DNA of 64,000 nucleotides from Montanilutibacter psychrotolerans (lineage in GTDB: Bacteria; Pseudomonadota; Gammaproteobacteria; Xanthomonadales; Xanthomonadaceae), in NCBI RefSeq assembly GCF_003719825.1, contig NZ_RIBS01000003.1, positions 186,001-250,000 on the forward strand, written 5' to 3'. Under the pieces are notes generated by a model. It did not search any database and was not told the origin of the DNA. It saw only the letters and a list, made by a program, of their open reading frames with translations. The translations under genes were made by a program, and so were the position numbers. Shown here in pieces: positions 36,367-48,275 of the stretch (positions are counted from its first letter, which is position 1; each line of letters opens with the position of its first letter).

Positions 36367-37377
36367 CTAGCCCGAGGGCCACAGCGCGCGGATTGCCGCG
36401 ATTCCCTGGGCGCCGTGGCGGCGCGCGGTGGCGATGTCGTCCGGACCCAGGCCGCCGATCGCATACAGCGGCAGCGAAACCGCTTCACGCAGGACGGCAA
36501 AACCGGCCCAACCGATGCCAACGCGTCCGGGGTGGCTGGGCGTGGCAGCCACGGTGCCCAGCACCGCGAACTGGCAACCCAGCGCCTGCGCCATGCGCAA
36601 CTCCTCGACATCGTGGCAAGACGCCGCCAGGACCCCATCGTCGTCGAGGGGACGCACGGACGTCGCGCGCAACTGGGCCGCGGTGAGCTGCAACCCGACG
36701 CCCAGCTCCCGAGCCAGTCCCGCGTCGGCGTGCACCAACACTTCGGCACCGGCCGCGCGGCACAGTCCGGCCGCCTGGCCGGCCAACCCAGGCCAGCGTT
36801 CCGGGTCGAAACCCGGCGCGCGCAGCAGCACGCGCTGGATTCCCGTGTCCAGCGCCCGCTGCAGCCCTGCCAGCCACGCATCCGCACCCGCGTCGGGCTC
36901 GGGTGTGACCAGGTAGCGATCGGCCTGGCGCAGCGCCGCGACCACCGGCCGGTCCGCCGGCGGCATCGCATAACTCTCGAGCTTGTGTGGCGGCACCCAG
37001 ACCAGCGCCTGTCCTTCGAGGCCGCGCAGCGTGCCGCGCCAACGCGTGATCTCGCGCACGTCCAGCCTCAGGCGCTTGTCGGGGTAGGCCTGTGGCACCT
37101 CGATCAGGCGCCCGCCAACGTCCACCTCGATGCCCAGTTCCTCGTGCAGCTCGCGCACGAGTGCGGCCTCGGGGGTTTCGCCGGGCTCCCGTTTGCCGCC
37201 GGGGAATTCCCACAGGCCGGCCAGGTCGCGGCCTTCGGTACGTCGCGCCAGCAGGATGCGTCCGCGCGCATCGCGCAGTACCCCGGCCACGACGTCCACA
37301 ACGCGCGTTGCCGCCTGGCCGATCGCGGCCGGTGATCGGTCGGGCGTGGCGACGGGCTCAACCGGCCTGGTCATCAC
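36367..37377 (-). CDS. MutT-type Nudix hydrolase fused to a thiamine-phosphate-synthase-like domain
   Basis: The 336-residue fusion has a Nudix domain at about 25-150 with the complete box GX5EX7REUXEEXGU (residues 60-82: GGKREPGETPE...RELHEELGI). This should hydrolyse oxidised nucleotides such as 8-oxo-dGTP. Residues 165-336 look like ThiE/TenI (SCHDVEELRMAQALG, SHPGRVGIGWAGF, PLYAIGGLG). Fusions of this type are known in gammaproteobacteria; the role of the second half is unproven. It is followed by no obvious terminator and lies downstream of secA. Confidence 0.88.
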   Translation of the reverse strand: MMTRPVEPVATPDRSPAAIGQAATRVVDVVAGVLRDARGRILLARRTEGRDLAGLWEFPGGKREPGETPEAALVRELHEELGIEVDVGGRLIEVPQAYPDKRLRLDVREITRWRGTLRGLEGQALVWVPPHKLESYAMPPADRPVVAALRQADRYLVTPEPDAGADAWLAGLQRALDTGIQRVLLRAPGFDPERWPGLAGQAAGLCRAAGAEVLVHADAGLARELGVGLQLTAAQLRATSVRPLDDDGVLAASCHDVEELRMAQALGCQFAVLGTVAATPSHPGRVGIGWAGFAVLREAVSLPLYAIGGLGPDDIATARRHGAQGIAAIRALWPSG

Positions 37378-37485
37378 GCGACGCGCTCCCGGCGGGACTC
37401 CGCGCGTGACGTGGCAAGGGTGTCGCCCAGACTCCGGACCCCCGCGCGGCGGGCACGGCGTCCAACGGTGACCGCCGCCACCGGA

Positions 37486-37522
37486 GGCTCCCGCCTTCCC
37501 GATGCCGGGAAACGCGGGAGCC
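37486..37522 (-). terminator. Hairpin after secA
   Basis: On the minus strand GGCTCCCGC pairs with GCGGGAGCC, enclosing a second stem TTCCCG/CGGGAA. It begins about 12 bases after the secA stop. There is no T run, so it may act as an RNA 3' stabiliser or a weak terminator. Confidence 0.55.
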
Positions 37523-37533
37523 GTGCTGTCAGA

Positions 37534-40266
<2,733 letters not shown>

Positions 40267-40435
40267 GTACGGGTCCGAAGCGGGACAAGGGGGCGCCAAG
40301 GCAGGACGCAATGGGAACGCGTTACCGCCGACAAGTTCCCGCAAACCACGGGAAGTCCGTCGAAAGCAAACAGCCGACACGGGACCAGGGCGCCTTGCGC
40401 CCCGATCGGGGTCGGGTCTGTTCAGTGGCCGGGCC

Positions 40436-40441
40436 ATTCTA
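40436..40441 (-). promoter_or_regulatory. Candidate -10 box of secA
   Basis: TAGAAT on the minus strand, with transcription expected to start near 40429. No convincing -35 lies 16-18 bases upstream; a TTGATA is present but 22 bases away. Confidence 0.35.
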
Positions 40442-40609
40442 GCTTGGGGAGCCCTCCAGCGCGTATCAAGGGCCCGGCGCCGTTGGTGGCGCAGTTTCGG
40501 GCATGCGATCACGCGCCCGCGGCCGCTACGGACGCGTGCCGACCGCGATTGCGCCGGGTTTGCGGCGCAAGCGGAGGCGGTGTTCGTGATGGACGCCCGC
40601 CGGATATGG

Positions 40610-40639
40610 AAACGGGCCGCCACTTCCGTGGCGACCCGT
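40610..40639 (-). terminator. Terminator of the M23 peptidase gene
   Basis: On the minus strand ACGGG-t-CGCCAC pairs with GTGGCG-g-CCCGT around a four-base loop (one mismatch) and ends in TTT. It lies about 50 bases after the stop and separates this gene from secA. Confidence 0.65.
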
Positions 40640-40686
40640 CCTGGCTACTGCTGGAACGACCGGGGGACCCGGCCGCGCACCGCGAC

Positions 40687-41634
40687 TCAGCCCTTCAGCT
40701 TGAGCGGCGATTCCTGCGCGAGGAAATTGCGCGGGTCGACCACGCGGCCGTTCTCCCACACTTCGAAATGCACGTGGGCACCCGTCGAGCGGCCCGTCGA
40801 TCCGGCCTTGGCGATCTCCTGGCCGGCACGCACCAGCTGGCCGACCGTACGGGTCAGGCGCGAGTTGTGCGCATAGCGGGTGACGTAGCCATTGCCGTGA
40901 TCAACCTCGACCACATTGCCGTAGCCCGAGCGCACGCCCGAGTAGCTGACGACGCCGTCCGCCACCGCCAGCACCGGATCGCCGACGTCTGCCTCGAAGT
41001 CGATGCCCTTGTGGTTGGCACGGCCGCCGTTGAACGGGTCGGCGCGACCGCCGAAGCCGGACGTGATGTAGCTGTTGGCGATCGGCTCGCGCGACGGCAC
41101 GGAATTCATGTCGAGCTGGCGGTTGAACAACAGCGACTCGAGCACGGACAACTGCTCGCCGGACGCGGCGAACTGACGCTTCAGCTTGCTCAGACCGGCA
41201 TCAAGCTCGGCCTTGGGCATGTCCTGCACCGGGCCAGCACCACCGACGCCGACCGGCTTGTCGAAATTGAACTCGCCATCCTGCAGCTGGCCGATGCGGG
41301 TCAGCCGCACGCCCAGCGCGTTGAGACGGTTGGCCTCGGCCTGCAGCTCGCCCAGGCGCGCGGCAAGCGCGTTGATCTCGCGCTGCGCATCGCGGCGCGT
41401 GGATTCCATCTGCGCCTGCTGGTTGGAAACCTGGGCACGCAGGCCGGCGGTCATCGCCAGGCCGCCGCCAACGCCGACCACCATGCCCACACCCAGCAGC
41501 AGGGCGACGGCGAGGCCGGGGCGGTTGGCCCCAAACTGCGCCACCATCTGGCGCATGATGTCAGTCCGTGACTGCGGGGTGCCGATACGCAATCGGGCCA
41601 CGCGCGGATTGTTCGTATTGATCTTGAAGGTCAT
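40687..41634 (-). CDS. Membrane-anchored M23 (LytM-type) peptidase
   Basis: The 315-residue protein has one membrane helix at about 40-62, a coiled-coil at 65-105, and a C-terminal LytM domain. Zinc ligands are visible in NHKGIDFEAD (His, Asp) and in GAHVHFEVWENG (HxH), so it should be a catalytically active murein endopeptidase rather than a degenerate EnvC/NlpD type. The ATG at 41634 is only seven bases from the divergent dciA ATG, so an internal start at Met27 (41556) must be considered. Confidence 0.88.
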   Translation of the reverse strand: MTFKINTNNPRVARLRIGTPQSRTDIMRQMVAQFGANRPGLAVALLLGVGMVVGVGGGLAMTAGLRAQVSNQQAQMESTRRDAQREINALAARLGELQAEANRLNALGVRLTRIGQLQDGEFNFDKPVGVGGAGPVQDMPKAELDAGLSKLKRQFAASGEQLSVLESLLFNRQLDMNSVPSREPIANSYITSGFGGRADPFNGGRANHKGIDFEADVGDPVLAVADGVVSYSGVRSGYGNVVEVDHGNGYVTRYAHNSRLTRTVGQLVRAGQEIAKAGSTGRSTGAHVHFEVWENGRVVDPRNFLAQESPLKLKG

Positions 41635-41641
41635 TTTTCCG

Positions 41642-42088
41642 ATGTCTGATTCCCGATCCACCCCGCGCCGCCCCTCGTCACCGCGAGAAGCGCTCGATGC
41701 GCTGCTCGCGGAACCCGCTGGCGACCCGATCCGGCGAGCCTTTTGGCTCGACGGGCTGGACCGTCGGTTACGCCCCTTCCTGCCCCCCTCACTAGCCGCA
41801 CACACGCGGCTGGCAAACTTCGAGCGCGGCAGGCTCGTATTTGTCGTCGATGCTCCGGTGTGGCGCGCCAAACTTCGGCTTGCGGCTCCGGAACTGCTCA
41901 ACGTGGCCCAATCCATCGGGCTTGCTGCGGCGGAGATCGTGGTCAAGACCACTGTCTCCCCGGCGCAGCCACAACCGCAGCCGAACCGGAAAGCCATCCC
42001 CTTGTCAGCGTCTGCAAAGCAAGCATTGCAGGCCGCCTTGGCATCGTTGAAACCCCCTGTACCCAAGGAGCCCGGCGATGGCAAATGA
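41642..42088 (+). CDS. dciA: DciA-family helicase-associated protein (DUF721)
   Basis: DciA helps load the replicative helicase DnaB in bacteria that lack DnaC. The 148 residues contain the DUF721 core in the middle (LDRRLRPFLPPSLAAHTRLANFERGRLVFVVDAPVWRAKLRLAAPELL) and a low-complexity Pro/Gln/Ala C-terminal tail. Neighbouring M23, secA and lpxC genes agree with its usual location. It diverges from the M23 gene with almost no space between the start codons. Confidence 0.82.
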   Translation: MSDSRSTPRRPSSPREALDALLAEPAGDPIRRAFWLDGLDRRLRPFLPPSLAAHTRLANFERGRLVFVVDAPVWRAKLRLAAPELLNVAQSIGLAAAEIVVKTTVSPAQPQPQPNRKAIPLSASAKQALQAALASLKPPVPKEPGDGK

Positions 42089-42203
42089 CCGTTTCGGCGG
42101 GCGTGGCACGTTCTAGCCACGGCCTCCGGATGATCGGGGACGGGCAATCCTAATGGCGCCAACCCGCTGATTTGTTAAAGGGTCGGTAACATTTAAGAAA
42201 TTA

Positions 42204-42226
42204 TTCGTTAAATTTTCGTTAACGAA
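42204..42226. repeat. AT-rich direct repeat and palindrome
   Basis: TTCGTTAA occurs at 42204-42211 and again at 42215-42222, 11 bp apart. The second copy is part of the perfect 12-bp palindrome TTCGTTAACGAA (42215-42226). One-helical-turn spacing suggests an operator. Confidence 0.6.
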
Positions 42227-42280
42227 TCACAGTGCATTCACCTCCGTGACGAGGCGCACAGATCATTCGAGCGCCCGCGC

Positions 42281-42302
42281 ACGCGCGCCCAAGCGCGTTT
42301 TT
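42281..42302 (+). terminator. Rho-independent terminator downstream of dciA
   Basis: ACGCGC pairs with GCGCGT around GCCCAA and is followed by TTTT. It lies about 190 bases after the dciA stop, so it ends either the dciA mRNA or a short separate transcript. Confidence 0.6.
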
Positions 42303-42671
42303 CCCACTCGTTCGATGGGCGTTCGGTACGCCGCAATCGGCGTTATGCCCACCCCATGACGCGGGAAATCCGCCGTCGATCCGGCACCAGTTCCCAGCCC
42401 AGACCGTGTGATCGGACGAATCGCTCAAAGTGCGGTTCCGCGCCCGAGTGCGCACACGCATCCGGCGGGATGAGCGTTCGCCCAGCCGCGTACCGACCGC
42501 CTGAGATCGCCACCACGCGGGAGCGGCATGAACCAAGCAAGGAGGCTGGCGGACCTGGCTGCGAGCCGGGGCGCCTGGTCGGGGCGTCTGGTCCGGACAT
42601 CGGCCCAGTGGAGGCAGGCGAAGGACTGCGCCCTGCCGGAGTAGCGCGGCCCGTGCGGGGCCGGGGATGGT

Positions 42672-43580
42672 TCAGATCGGGGCCGGGATGCCGTAGCCCG
42701 CCGGGACCGCGTCCTGGTCGCTGAACGTGACCTCGTCCCAGGCCGAGCGTTCGGCCAGCAGGGCGCGCACCAGCTTGTTGTTCAATGCGTGGCCGGACTT
42801 GAAGCCTTCGTAGGCGCCGATGATCGGGTGGCCGGCCAGGTAGAGGTCGCCCACTGCATCGAGGATCTTGTGACGGACGAACTCGTCGGCGTAACGCAAG
42901 CCGTCGTCGTTCAGCACCCGGAACTCATCGAGCACGATCGCATTGTCCATCGAGCCGCCGAGGCCCAGGTTGCGCTCGCGCATGTATTCCAGGTCACGCA
43001 TGAAACCGAAGGTGCGCGCGCGGCTGACTTCCTTGACGTAGGAAGCCGTGGAGAATTCGACCTCGGCCCGCGATTGCGATGCCGGGATGGCGGGGTGATC
43101 GAATTCGACGGTAAAGCCGATCCGGAAGCCGTCGTGCGGTTCGAACCGGGCGATCTTGTCGCCGTCGCGGACTTCGACGGGCTTTCGGATGCGGATGAAG
43201 CGCTTGGCCGCGTCCTGCTCGGCAACGCCGGCGGACTGCAGCAGGAACACGAACGGGCCCGCCGAGCCATCCATGATCGGCACTTCGGGCGCGGAGAGGT
43301 CGATGAAGCAGTTGTCGATGCCCAGGCCGGCCAATGCCGACAGCAGGTGCTCGACGGTCATGACCTTGCCGGCATCGCGGCTCAGGCCAGTGCACAGCAC
43401 CGTTTCGGTCACCAGTTCGGCGCGCGCCGGGATCTCGACCACCGGGTCCAGGTCCACACGCCGGAACACGATGCCGGCATCGACCGGGGCCGGGCGCAGC
43501 GTGAGGAAGACCTTCTCGCCACTGTGCAGGCCCACGCCGGTGGCGCGGATCACGTTCTTGAGGGTGCGTTGGCGCAGCAT
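42672..43580 (-). CDS. lpxC: UDP-3-O-acyl-N-acetylglucosamine deacetylase
   Basis: LpxC catalyses the committed zinc-dependent deacetylation of lipid A synthesis. The 302 residues match the family. The first zinc histidine is in [12 protein letters not shown]; the second His and the Asp ligand are in [12 protein letters not shown]. The ATG at 43580 gives the standard start [21 protein letters not shown]. It is the last gene on the strand after the dcw cluster, separated from ftsZ by 316 bases. Confidence 0.97.
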   Translation of the reverse strand: MLRQRTLKNVIRATGVGLHSGEKVFLTLRPAPVDAGIVFRRVDLDPVVEIPARAELVTETVLCTGLSRDAGKVMTVEHLLSALAGLGIDNCFIDLSAPEVPIMDGSAGPFVFLLQSAGVAEQDAAKRFIRIRKPVEVRDGDKIARFEPHDGFRIGFTVEFDHPAIPASQSRAEVEFSTASYVKEVSRARTFGFMRDLEYMRERNLGLGGSMDNAIVLDEFRVLNDDGLRYADEFVRHKILDAVGDLYLAGHPIIGAYEGFKSGHALNNKLVRALLAERSAWDEVTFSDQDAVPAGYGIPAPI

Positions 43581-43896
43581 CGGGAGGGGGCGACCTCGGC
43601 TGGTCGTGGGATCGGGCATTCGATCGGAATTCGGCTCGCGACCGGCGGGGAGCCTGGGCCCGACCTCGGGGGGTGGCAAGGTTAGCACGCGACCGGCTGA
43701 ACCTTAACGGAAAACGCCCCCGCTGCTGGCGGGACGGGCTGGCACGGAAACCGGCCGGTCGGCGTGGCCGACCGGCCAAAATGCCCCGGGCACGGAGGCC
43801 CGGGACCAAAGGGGCGGAATCACGGGGCGCATGGCGAGCCTTCGCTCGCCGCCGCGATTCCACGGCCGGCATCCTGCCAGCCGGAGGAACGTTGGA
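43581..43896. other. 316-base gap between ftsZ and lpxC
   Basis: It holds two hairpins that probably end the ftsZ transcript and must contain the lpxC promoter, which was not identified. No coding sequence is seen. Confidence 0.5.
43753..43804 (-). terminator. Tandem hairpins after ftsZ
   Basis: Read on the minus strand, CCCGGGC/GCCCGGG (7 bp, six-base loop, 43785-43804) is followed by GCATTTTGG, and then GGCCGGTCGGC pairs with GCCGACCGGCC (11 bp, three-base loop, 43753-43777). The first has a short T run and may terminate dcw transcription before lpxC. Confidence 0.55.
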
Positions 43897-45111
43897 TCAG
43901 TCGGCCTGACGGCGCAGGAACGCCGGGATGTCCAGGTAGCTGTCGCTGGAGCCGAAATCGGCCGCCAGCGGCGTCGACGAGGCGCTGTCGTTGCCGCGGG
44001 TGCCGCCACGCAGGCTACCACCGAAGCTGGGGATCGCCGGCGCGAAGCCGTCGCCCACGCCGTCGATGGGCAGGCCAGTGGTGCCGTTGAGCCTGGCCGG
44101 GTTGGCCACCACCGCGATCTGCGGACGGCGACCGGTCTCGCGCACCACCGCGCGGTTGAGGCCGGTGGCGACCACGGTCACCTTGACCTCGTCCTGCATG
44201 TCCGGGTCGAGCACGGTGCCGATGACGACCGTGGCGTCCTCCGAGGCGAATGCCTCGATGGTGCGGCCCACCTCGTCGAACTCGGCCATCGTGAAGTCCG
44301 GACCGGCGGTGATGTTGACCAGGATGCCGTTGGCACCCGACAGGTTGACGTCGTCGAGCAGCGGGTTCTGGATCGCCGATTCGGCAGCGGCCTGCGCGCG
44401 GTCGTCGCCGCGTGCCGAGCCGGTGCCCATCATCGCCAGGCCCATCTCGCTCATCACGGTGCGCACGTCGGCGAAGTCGACGTTGATCAGGCCCGGGCGG
44501 ACGATCAGGTCGGCGATGCCCTGCACGGCGCCGAGCAGCACGTCGTTGGCAGCGCGGAACGCCTGGATCATGGTGGCGTTGCGGCCGAGCACGGTGATCA
44601 GCTTCTCGTTGGGGATCGTGATCAGCGAGTCGCAGTGATGCGCCAGCTCTTCGATGCCCTTGAGTGCGACCTGCATGCGGCGGCGCCCCTCGAACGGGAA
44701 CGGCTTGGTGACCACGGCGACTGTCAGGATGCCCATCTCCTTGGCCAGCTGGGCGACCACCGGCGCGGCGCCGGTACCGGTACCGCCACCCATGCCGGCG
44801 GTGATGAACACCATGTCCGCGCCGGACAGCGCATCCATGATGCGCTCGCGGTCTTCCAGCGCTGCCTGGCGACCGACCTCCGGGTTGGCGCCGGCGCCCA
44901 GGCCCTTGGTGACGTTGCTGCCCAGCTGCAGCTGCAGCTTGGCGCCGCAGTTCTTGATCGCCTGCGAGTCGGTGTTGGCTGTGATGAATTCCACCCCGTC
45001 GACGTTGCCGCTGACCATGTGCGCGACCGCGTTGCCGCCGCCGCCGCCGACGCCCACGACCTTGATGATCGCGTTGGGGGCCATGTTTTCAACCAGTTCG
45101 AAATGCGCCAT
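43897..45111 (-). CDS. ftsZ: Cell division tubulin FtsZ
   Basis: FtsZ polymerises with GTP into the Z ring. The 404 residues include the tubulin signature GGGTGTGA at 108-115, the N-terminal [12 protein letters not shown] and a C-terminal linker ending in the conserved peptide [13 protein letters not shown] that binds FtsA and ZipA. It is 184 bases after ftsA and ends the division cluster. Confidence 0.98.
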   Translation of the reverse strand: MAHFELVENMAPNAIIKVVGVGGGGGNAVAHMVSGNVDGVEFITANTDSQAIKNCGAKLQLQLGSNVTKGLGAGANPEVGRQAALEDRERIMDALSGADMVFITAGMGGGTGTGAAPVVAQLAKEMGILTVAVVTKPFPFEGRRRMQVALKGIEELAHHCDSLITIPNEKLITVLGRNATMIQAFRAANDVLLGAVQGIADLIVRPGLINVDFADVRTVMSEMGLAMMGTGSARGDDRAQAAAESAIQNPLLDDVNLSGANGILVNITAGPDFTMAEFDEVGRTIEAFASEDATVVIGTVLDPDMQDEVKVTVVATGLNRAVVRETGRRPQIAVVANPARLNGTTGLPIDGVGDGFAPAIPSFGGSLRGGTRGNDSASSTPLAADFGSSDSYLDIPAFLRRQAD

Positions 45112-45295
45112 GTCCTCGTCCTCGTTTGTCTAGTTATGTATGTGTTGCCGTGCTGCCCTGCTGCCTGTCGCCGCCTGCCATTGGCCGGAGCGCCTTCGCT
45201 TCGGTCGTGTCCTCAATGCCGGAACCGTCGGGCAGCGCCCTGATTGCCACGCTGCCTTGCCACCCTTCGGTTCCCGCCAGTCACTCCGCGATCCT

Positions 45296-46546
45296 TCAGA
45301 ATTCGCCGCGATACCAGTTCTTCAATTTGTTGAGGAAGCTGCCCGCGCGCCCGGCGGAGATCGCCGGTCGGCGCGGGTTTTCGATCTGGCTGCCCATCAG
45401 CAGAAGGCCCACGCCGGTGGCGTGCACCGGGTTGCCGACCACCTCGCCCAGCCCGGTAACGTGCTGCGGAATGCCGACGCGCACTGGCATCTGCAGCATT
45501 TCCTCGGCCAGCTCGACCACGCCTTCCATCTTTGCCGCGCCGCCGGTCAGCACCATGCCGGCACGCACGTGCTGCTCGAAGCCGCTGCGGCGCAACTCGG
45601 CCTGCACCATCTCGAAGATTTCCTCGTAACGCGCCTGCACGGCCTGCGCGAGCGACGCGCGCGGCATGCGGCGCGGCGGGCGATCGCCGACGCTGGGCAC
45701 CTGGATGCTTTCCTCGGCCGTGGCCATCTGCGACAACGCGCACGCGTAACGGACCTTGATCTGCTCGGCCTCCGGCGTCGGCGTGCGCAGCATGTGCGCG
45801 ATGTCTTCGGTGACCTTGTCACCGGCGATCGGCAGGCTGGCGCTGTGCGCGATCGCGCCCTGCACGAACACGGAGATGTCGGTGGTGCCGGCGCCGATGT
45901 CGACCAGCACCACACCGAGCTCGCGCTCGTCGCTGGTCAGCACGGCGTGGCTGGACGCGAGCACGCCCAGGATCAGGTCGTCCACCTGCAGGCCGCATCG
46001 CTCCACGCAACGGCTGACGTTGGCCGCCGCCGACTGCGCGCACACCACCAGGTGCGCGTGCACCTCCAGGCGAACGCCGGTCATGCCCACCGGGTTGCGG
46101 ATGCCTTCCTGGGTGTCGTCGAGCACGTAGTCGCGCGGAATGGCGTGCAGGATCCGCTGGTCAGCCGGGATCGCGACGGCCTTGGCCGCTTCGAGCACGC
46201 GATCGAGGTCGGCAAAGCTGACCTCGCCATCGCGGATCGGCGCGATGCCCTGCGAGTTGCGGCACTGCACGTGGCTGCCGGAAATCGACGCGTACACCGA
46301 GCGGATCTCGCAACCGGCCATCAGCTCGGCTTCCTCGATCGCGCGCTGGATCGACTGCACGGTCGACTCGATGTCGACCACGACGCCGCGGCGCAGGCCG
46401 CGCGATTCGTGCGAACCGATGCCGATCACCTCGATCGGATTGCCGGGACGGCCGTTGTCGGGCGTGTACTCGCCGACCAGCGCGACCACCTTCGAGGTGC
46501 CGATGTCGAGACCGACGATCAGCGATTTGTCACCCTTGCGATTCAT
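45296..46546 (-). CDS. ftsA: Cell division actin-like protein FtsA
   Basis: FtsA tethers FtsZ to the membrane. The 416 residues show the actin-like ATPase phosphate loops (LIVGLDIGTSKVVALVGE and VVLVDIGAGTTDISVF) and the C-terminal amphipathic helix (SFLNKLKNWYRGEF). ATG at 46546 overlaps the ftsQ stop by ATGA; the frame stays open upstream into ftsQ but that part is not FtsA-like. Confidence 0.97.
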   Translation of the reverse strand: MNRKGDKSLIVGLDIGTSKVVALVGEYTPDNGRPGNPIEVIGIGSHESRGLRRGVVVDIESTVQSIQRAIEEAELMAGCEIRSVYASISGSHVQCRNSQGIAPIRDGEVSFADLDRVLEAAKAVAIPADQRILHAIPRDYVLDDTQEGIRNPVGMTGVRLEVHAHLVVCAQSAAANVSRCVERCGLQVDDLILGVLASSHAVLTSDERELGVVLVDIGAGTTDISVFVQGAIAHSASLPIAGDKVTEDIAHMLRTPTPEAEQIKVRYACALSQMATAEESIQVPSVGDRPPRRMPRASLAQAVQARYEEIFEMVQAELRRSGFEQHVRAGMVLTGGAAKMEGVVELAEEMLQMPVRVGIPQHVTGLGEVVGNPVHATGVGLLLMGSQIENPRRPAISAGRAGSFLNKLKNWYRGEF

Positions 46547-47295
46547 GAGGTTTCCTGCGTGTGCTTCGTTGCTGCCTTGGCGGGAACCCAGGTCAGCGAA
46601 AATCCGTTGGTGTAGCGGAGGTCGGCGCGGGCGAGCGCCTGTGCGGGCTGGGCCATCAGCTGCGGCAGCAGGCGCGCGAACCGCGCGAGCCGTGCGTTGG
46701 CTTCGCTGCGCCCGACCACGACCTGCGTCGCGGCGACCGCGCCGCCGGACGGGTTGCCCAGCTGCAGCGTCCAGCTGCCGCGCGGGTCGAGCTCGATTGC
46801 GTACACGTGGATGCCGAGCGGCGCGAACAGCGCCTTCGACTCGTTGTACTGCCGCACCACCGCATCGACGCGCGACACCGGCCCGGCCAGTTGCGGCAGG
46901 CCGGCGGGCACCTCGATGCCCTTGGCCGGGAACAGCCGGCCATGCTGGGACAGCAGCAGGTTCTGGCCCCAGCGCGCGAACGGTCGGTGCTCGATCACGC
47001 GCACTTCCAGCACGTCGGGCCAGCGCTTGCGCACCTCGGCGTGTTCGACCCACGGCAACGCCGCCACGGCGGCCTGCGCATCGTCCAGACGAACGGCGAA
47101 GAAGCCGCGCTGCGCGTGCGGCAGCAGCGCCTTGCGCAGCGTCGCACCGTCGACGCGCTCGAACTCGCCGATCGCACGCAAGCGCGTCAAAGGCCACTGT
47201 CCGGCGCCGATCCAGCCGTTGAGCACGGCCACGACCGGCAGCGTGACCAGGGTCAACGCGAGCAGCCAACCGACGAGGCGCAGCAGGGCGTTCAC
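46543..47295 (-). CDS. ftsQ: Cell division protein FtsQ
   Basis: FtsQ is the bitopic divisome protein that links early and late proteins together with FtsB and FtsL. The 250 residues have a short cytoplasmic tail, one membrane helix at about 7-27, and a POTRA domain ([47 protein letters not shown]). It overlaps both ddlB and ftsA by four bases. Confidence 0.94.
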   Translation of the reverse strand: MNALLRLVGWLLALTLVTLPVVAVLNGWIGAGQWPLTRLRAIGEFERVDGATLRKALLPHAQRGFFAVRLDDAQAAVAALPWVEHAEVRKRWPDVLEVRVIEHRPFARWGQNLLLSQHGRLFPAKGIEVPAGLPQLAGPVSRVDAVVRQYNESKALFAPLGIHVYAIELDPRGSWTLQLGNPSGGAVAATQVVVGRSEANARLARFARLLPQLMAQPAQALARADLRYTNGFSLTWVPAKAATKHTQETS

Positions 47296-48275
47296 GCCAA
47301 TTCACCTCCGGCGTCCGCCAGGCTCGATTCCAGCACGCGCCAGCACAGCTCCTCGAAGCCGATGCCGACTTCGCGCGCGGCCTTGGGCACCAGCGAGTGG
47401 CTGGTCATGCCCGGCGCGGTGTTGACCTCGAGCAGATGGAACTGACCCGACGCGCGATCGCGCATCACGTCCACGCGTCCCCACCCCGTGCAACCGGCGG
47501 CAATGAACGCCGCCAGCGCGATGCGGCCGATCTCGGATTCGTCACTGCCATCGAGGCCAGGGCACAGGTACTGCGTGTCCTCGGCAACGTACTTGGCGTT
47601 GTAGTCGTACCACTCGCCCTTGGGCACGATGCGGATCGACGGCAACGCGCGGTAGCCATCGCCCAGGTCGAGCACGCCGACGGTCAGCTCGTCGCCGACC
47701 ACCAGCTGCTCCATCAGCATCTCGCCCGGATAGCGCGCAGCCAGCGCGACCGCCTCGTCGAGGCCGGCGTCGTCGTGCACACGCGACACGCCCACGCTCG
47801 AACCTTCGCACGACGGCTTGATGATCACCGGCAGGCCAAGCTCGCGCGCGGCGGCATGCACGTCGTCGCCCTTGGCCAGACGCACGTAACGCGGCGTCGG
47901 CAGGCCCAGGCTGAGCCACACCTGCTTGGTGCGGATCTTGTCCATCGCCAACGCCGAACCGAGCACGCCCGAGCCGGTGTACGGCACGCGCAGCGCTTCC
48001 AGCAGCCCCTGCAGCACGCCGTCTTCGCCGCCGCCCTTGTTGCCGTGCAGGATGTTGAAGACGCGGTCGACGCGGCCTGCACCGATTGCATCGACGAGCG
48101 CCGGGATGCCATCGACCGCGAACGCCTCGACGCCGCGCGCGAGCAGCGCCTCGAGCACGTTGCGACCGGAGTCCAGCGACACCTCGCGTTCGGAACTGGT
48201 ACCGCCCATGAGCACCGCGACGCGGCCGAACACGTTCGGGTCGGTCACGCGCTGGGGCGAGATCTGCACACTCAC
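47292..48275 (-). CDS. ddlB: D-alanine--D-alanine ligase
   Basis: Ddl makes the D-Ala-D-Ala dipeptide for peptidoglycan. The 327 residues are an ATP-grasp enzyme: [19 protein letters not shown] at the N-terminus, [33 protein letters not shown] and [18 protein letters not shown]. Its ATG overlaps the murC stop by four bases, and its stop overlaps the ftsQ start in the same way. Confidence 0.96.
   Translation of the reverse strand: MSVQISPQRVTDPNVFGRVAVLMGGTSSEREVSLDSGRNVLEALLARGVEAFAVDGIPALVDAIGAGRVDRVFNILHGNKGGGEDGVLQGLLEALRVPYTGSGVLGSALAMDKIRTKQVWLSLGLPTPRYVRLAKGDDVHAAARELGLPVIIKPSCEGSSVGVSRVHDDAGLDEAVALAARYPGEMLMEQLVVGDELTVGVLDLGDGYRALPSIRIVPKGEWYDYNAKYVAEDTQYLCPGLDGSDESEIGRIALAAFIAAGCTGWGRVDVMRDRASGQFHLLEVNTAPGMTSHSLVPKAAREVGIGFEELCWRVLESSLADAGGELA

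Larger units (their letters stand above)
40267..40686. other. 420-base gap upstream of secA
   Basis: The gap contains the terminator of the M23 gene and a candidate secA promoter, with a predicted leader of about 160 bases. No SecM-like coding region or recognised riboswitch is seen. Confidence 0.5.
42089..42671. other. 583-base gap between convergent dciA and lpxC
   Basis: No credible coding region is found. The left part (about 42165-42235) is markedly AT-rich against the surroundings and contains palindromic repeats; a hairpin with T run follows at 42281-42302. The remaining 370 bases up to lpxC show nothing recognisable. Confidence 0.6.

Noticed and set aside
42356-42724. Small plus-strand open frame between dciA and lpxC
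   Set aside because: No ribosome binding site, an Arg/Pro/Gly-rich product without a motif, and it overlaps the lpxC 3' end.
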